64,000 nt of DNA from Owenia fusiformis (Eukaryota > Annelida > Polychaeta > Sabellida > Oweniidae), in assembly GCA_903813345.2 (NCBI GenBank), contig CAIIXF020000010.1, forward strand, positions 22,953,181 to 23,017,180, in the 5' to 3' direction. Positions 60,709 to 64,000 of this stretch are shown piece by piece; the first letter of the stretch is position 1, and each line of letters opens with the position of its first letter. Under the pieces are notes generated by a model. That model was not told where the DNA came from. It saw nothing but the letters and a program-made list of their open reading frames with translations, and ran no database searches. A program made the position numbers and the translations under genes.

Positions 60709-62920
60709 CTATGAGTAGTAAGTTAGCACACTCTCCTGGTTCCCCCTAAGGAGCAGTATAGGAGGCATGCCCCTTGTCAGAGTCTCAATCCAGGCCATAT
60801 ATAGCGCAGCAGAAGTGCCTTTCCTAGGCATGGGTAGTGTCCTGGAAAAAAAGAATTTACATTTTGTTGCATAATAAACCTGAACAGAAGCGGTTGTAAT
60901 TTATGGGCATGTGGACAATCCATATGAAGGTTTCAGAAAAAGCTTATATCCAATCACATTCTCATGTTTATCTGATTTCCAGCATAATATTAATATTGCA
61001 TTCAAACATTTCCTGGAAACACTTTCAGCCTGTAAAGACAAAACCTGCTAAAATCAATCTTATTATTAACCTATTTTATTACAAATGTATTAAGGCATAT
61101 TTTAGCTAAAAAGTGGAACTTGTGAGTACATTGTTCTCTAATGACCAATTACAAATAGGTCTACAATAAGTTTCATGTATCTACATCTTATAAATCAAAT
61201 TTTGATACTCACATGACAATAAGTGCAGCATCATTGGAATGTTCTAAAAGCAGTTCCCGTAACCGACATTGTCTGTACGTCTGCAAGTAAAAATATGGAA
61301 ACTTTCAGCAGGCTGAACACCTTAGCAGATGGTAATAGTAATTAGCACCACAACAGAAGTCTCAACATTAGCTTCAACAAATATCAGTAATGTAAAAAGG
61401 TGCATAAATTCAACTATAAAGCAACAAAATAAATCTCCATCTTTCCTTTTGTGACACCATTGTCAAGACTCTTAACAATTTAGGACCAGGAGGAGTGAGT
61501 AGCTCCCATAATTCTTTCATATTCTATCGTATTCGGGGATTCCCCATTACATCATCTCTTGCATCATCTCCAATCAAATTGCAGGATTCGATCACGTGAA
61601 CAAACATGAGCACATGCTCTCTCAGTGCTGCGCATGCGCACTGAGTTAAATTTGAAATCGTGGGAATGGCGTTAACATCAGTTCAACATCATCATTTCAA
61701 ACCTACGGTAATACTATTGAAGTTATTCGATCCATACTTGTAGAGAATACTCATAAAACTACAGTGAACATTTGGAGATCCATTTCAACAGCAAATCGAG
61801 GCCTTTATAAAATTTGTTTTCGAACGTGTTAATATGATAGGTCATCTTTGGGAAATCTCCCCCCCTGATTTAGGACATTTAATTCCAACTCCATGGAATT
61901 TATCATTGCATGTCTGTACTGAACTGGAACAAAATTAATGCAATATTACTGAAGTTATAGAATTAGTTTCACTTTTCATGGATCATCCCTCTATCATTTT
62001 AAAACACCACCTACCAATGATAATAGTTTTATAACAAAGCATTAACATGACAAAATGTCACCATCTAGTTGCTCACAATATTGTTACAGACGCTGATCAC
62101 CAACCCCTGATCACCATCACAAAAATGAACACCATAACAATATGTCACCACTTTTTGGTGGTGACATAATAGTAAGAATATGTGATTCAGTGATCCTATA
62201 ATCTGATTCATAATCTAACTGTAGCATTCTCAAGTGCTAACTTCTGAATTTAACTTTTGTTATTCCTACCTTATCTTTATTCTTTAATAGTTCTTCACTT
62301 GATATTTTCCAGGGATGAGAAGTGGAGGTCTCACCTTCCTCTTCCTTCAACATCCACCCAGCAATCAGATCTTTGAACTCCTTAAACCTACAATACATTA
62401 ACATGCACAGTCTGATTATGTACAACATAAACAATTTATTCACTATTAAAGTCAAAAGCAACAGATTATGGAAAAATACACAATGTTGCGAGATTTTGTT
62501 ATGACAAGCTTTTTAATGTACATTTAATTTCAATTTATCAGTTATTTCATCAAAATCTTTTCCTTTCATATTATAAAATAATTCTCAAGAGTCTGACAGT
62601 TTTTTGACAACACATTTTTGTTTACAGAAAAATAGATTAATATAATTTGAATCATGCGGGTAACTGTACAGTAGTTTCCAAAACTATCACCATGCTTATT
62701 TTGTACTTGATTAATTTGGCATTTTTGGCATTACAAAATAACTGCCAATTTATAAGGCAGAATGATTTAGATATATCAAATGATGCCAAATCGTCAAGTT
62801 AATCATGTTCACAGCATTGCATATGTGACTTACGATTTCTGTGATGGTTTTTTGCCAACAGAAGATAGAGTGTTGATGACAGAGTAATCAATACGGAACT
62901 TACTCAATAAGTTTGCCATA
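60709..62920 (-). CDS. SLC12 cation-chloride cotransporter (NKCC/NCC type), C-terminal exons
   Basis: Four exons splice in phase: 62920-62834, 62387-62270, 61280-61213 and 60841-60709 (TAG). The encoded tail runs [18 protein letters not shown], then [65 protein letters not shown] and [12 protein letters not shown] at the end. This is the cytosolic C-terminal domain of SLC12A1/2/3-type sodium-coupled chloride cotransporters, matching SKFRIDFSDI, TYRQIRLNELL and RGNHQSVLTFYS of mammalian NKCC1. The membrane domain and earlier exons lie beyond the right edge. Which paralogue it is cannot be told from this part. Confidence 0.92.
62036..62173. repeat. dispersed repeat, copy A
   Basis: AAAGCATTAACATGACAAAA through GGTGGTGACATAA is repeated at 63279-63393 in the same orientation with small gaps. 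The ends contain the inverted words TATGTCACCAC and GTGGTGACATA. It lies in an SLC12 intron. Confidence 0.6.
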
Positions 62921-64000
62921 CTAAAAAAGGTACAACATAAATAAAGTACAGGGGATAACATAAATAGTACAACACAAATCCAATGTGTATACGAGACCAT
63001 ATCAGTATATTGATGTACATCCACAAACATACTTTAAGAAGCAACATTTTATTGCAGAAAAATTCAAAAATTTTCAAAAAACATTTTAGGGGAAGAAATG
63101 TGGGTGAATCTGATATCTAAAAAATTGAGTTTTGAGATAAATCAAAATACTGACTTGGTCCCCCACAGTGGGAGACATAACATAATATCTAATAAAATGC
63201 AAATTTTCTTGGCTACAGTGAAAGCCTAACATCAAGTCTTACATCAAGCCATCATATGACATGCTCCATAATAAAATACAAGGCATTAACATGCAAAATG
63301 TCACTACTTGCCATTTGTTACAGACACTGACCACCAGCCACAAAAAAGTTGGAGACTATAAAAATATGTCACCCATTGTGGTGGTGACATAAAAAGTATT
63401 GTTAAAGTGTGCGCCTGACCCGGCTACGTATAGCACAGAGTTTATACTGGCAGATTAGACTAGTTCATTTTTTATATGTGTGTGAAAGCTTTCTCTTATT
63501 TGCGTTTTTTTCGTTTAGTACGGTTCTGTTATAATTGCCGAGGTCATATAACCGGGATAAAACAATGATTATCGTTGACTGCCCACACACAAAACATACG
63601 TTGAGTGAACAACAGGCTTTAGAATACAAAGCGTAGTGTACCACTGCTGCATGTACATATTACTAATTTACTAGGGCTCCCAAAGAGTGGATAGGGAGGT
63701 TGTGTTTGTCACTTTTAAATTTTACATTTCAAAATTGTCATTTTACATGTCATAATTTGTTAGTTTCATTCGTTTAGCCAATCAAAACATTGTAAAACAT
63801 TAAATTGTCTGTTGTATACGTACAATCAATTTTGTTCAGTTTTGATTAGTTGTCAGAATAAAGTTACGTTCATATGAATCCATGTATCAAAACAAAAATC
63901 CTATTTTCACTTCAAAATACTTCAGTGAGATGAAGGCTCGGATTGTCACATGCAATAACTTATTGTCGTATTCGTTATTTTATCTTCTCGATAGTAGCAT
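62921..64000. other. right-edge region, presumed SLC12 intron
   Basis: Apart from repeat copy B I recognise no exon here. The next upstream SLC12 exon was not found and should lie beyond the window. Confidence 0.4.
63279..63393. repeat. dispersed repeat, copy B
   Basis: This is the shorter relative of the repeat at 62036-62173, sharing GCATTAACATG, AAAATGTCAC, GTTACAGAC and GTGGTGACATAA in order. A related hairpin-like word (CCCCCACAGTGGGAGACATA) occurs near 63161. Confidence 0.6.

Overview
The window is animal (metazoan) nuclear DNA. Genes are split by GT-AG introns of about 0.1-5 kb, the DNA is AT-rich, introns are full of small inverted-repeat transposons, and the gene products (treslin, FBXO22, an SLC12 cotransporter, arylsulfatase B relatives, a cGAS-like receptor) are animal families. 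I lean towards a marine invertebrate, possibly a lophotrochozoan, but nothing here fixes the phylum. The gene models below were assembled by hand from splice signals, reading phase and family alignment.

Layout: (1) 249-2303, minus: 5' part of a cGAS-like / Mab-21 nucleotidyltransferase, cut by the left edge. (2) 2758-10251: two head-to-tail copies of a 3,746-bp transposon-like element, each nearly a giant palindrome made of two decayed, oppositely oriented copies of a CXC-domain protein gene. (3) 11095-14500, plus: C-terminal exons of treslin (TICRR), including the two CDK sites that bind TopBP1. (4) 15785-30652, minus, and 33729-45388, plus: a divergent pair of secreted arylsulfatase B-like genes. 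Both have lost the formylglycine cysteine (now serine) and carry an unusual N-terminal helical domain. A frameshifted, inverted copy of the first exon of the plus-strand gene lies between them. (5) 46235-50806, minus: a complete coiled-coil protein with an MGSGASS N-terminus. It is head to head with (6) 51147-57418, plus: a complete FBXO22. (7) 60709-62920, minus: C-terminal exons of an SLC12 (NKCC/NCC type) cotransporter, cut by the right edge.

Neighbouring genes alternate strands throughout, giving convergent 3' ends and divergent promoters. The genes do not form one pathway. The main points of interest are the pseudosulfatase pair, the cGAS-like receptor with a long unrecognised N-terminal region, and the tandem palindromic element. 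Introns and spacers hold many foldback or inverted-repeat elements, several with recognisable target duplications and two with an internal empty-site comparison.
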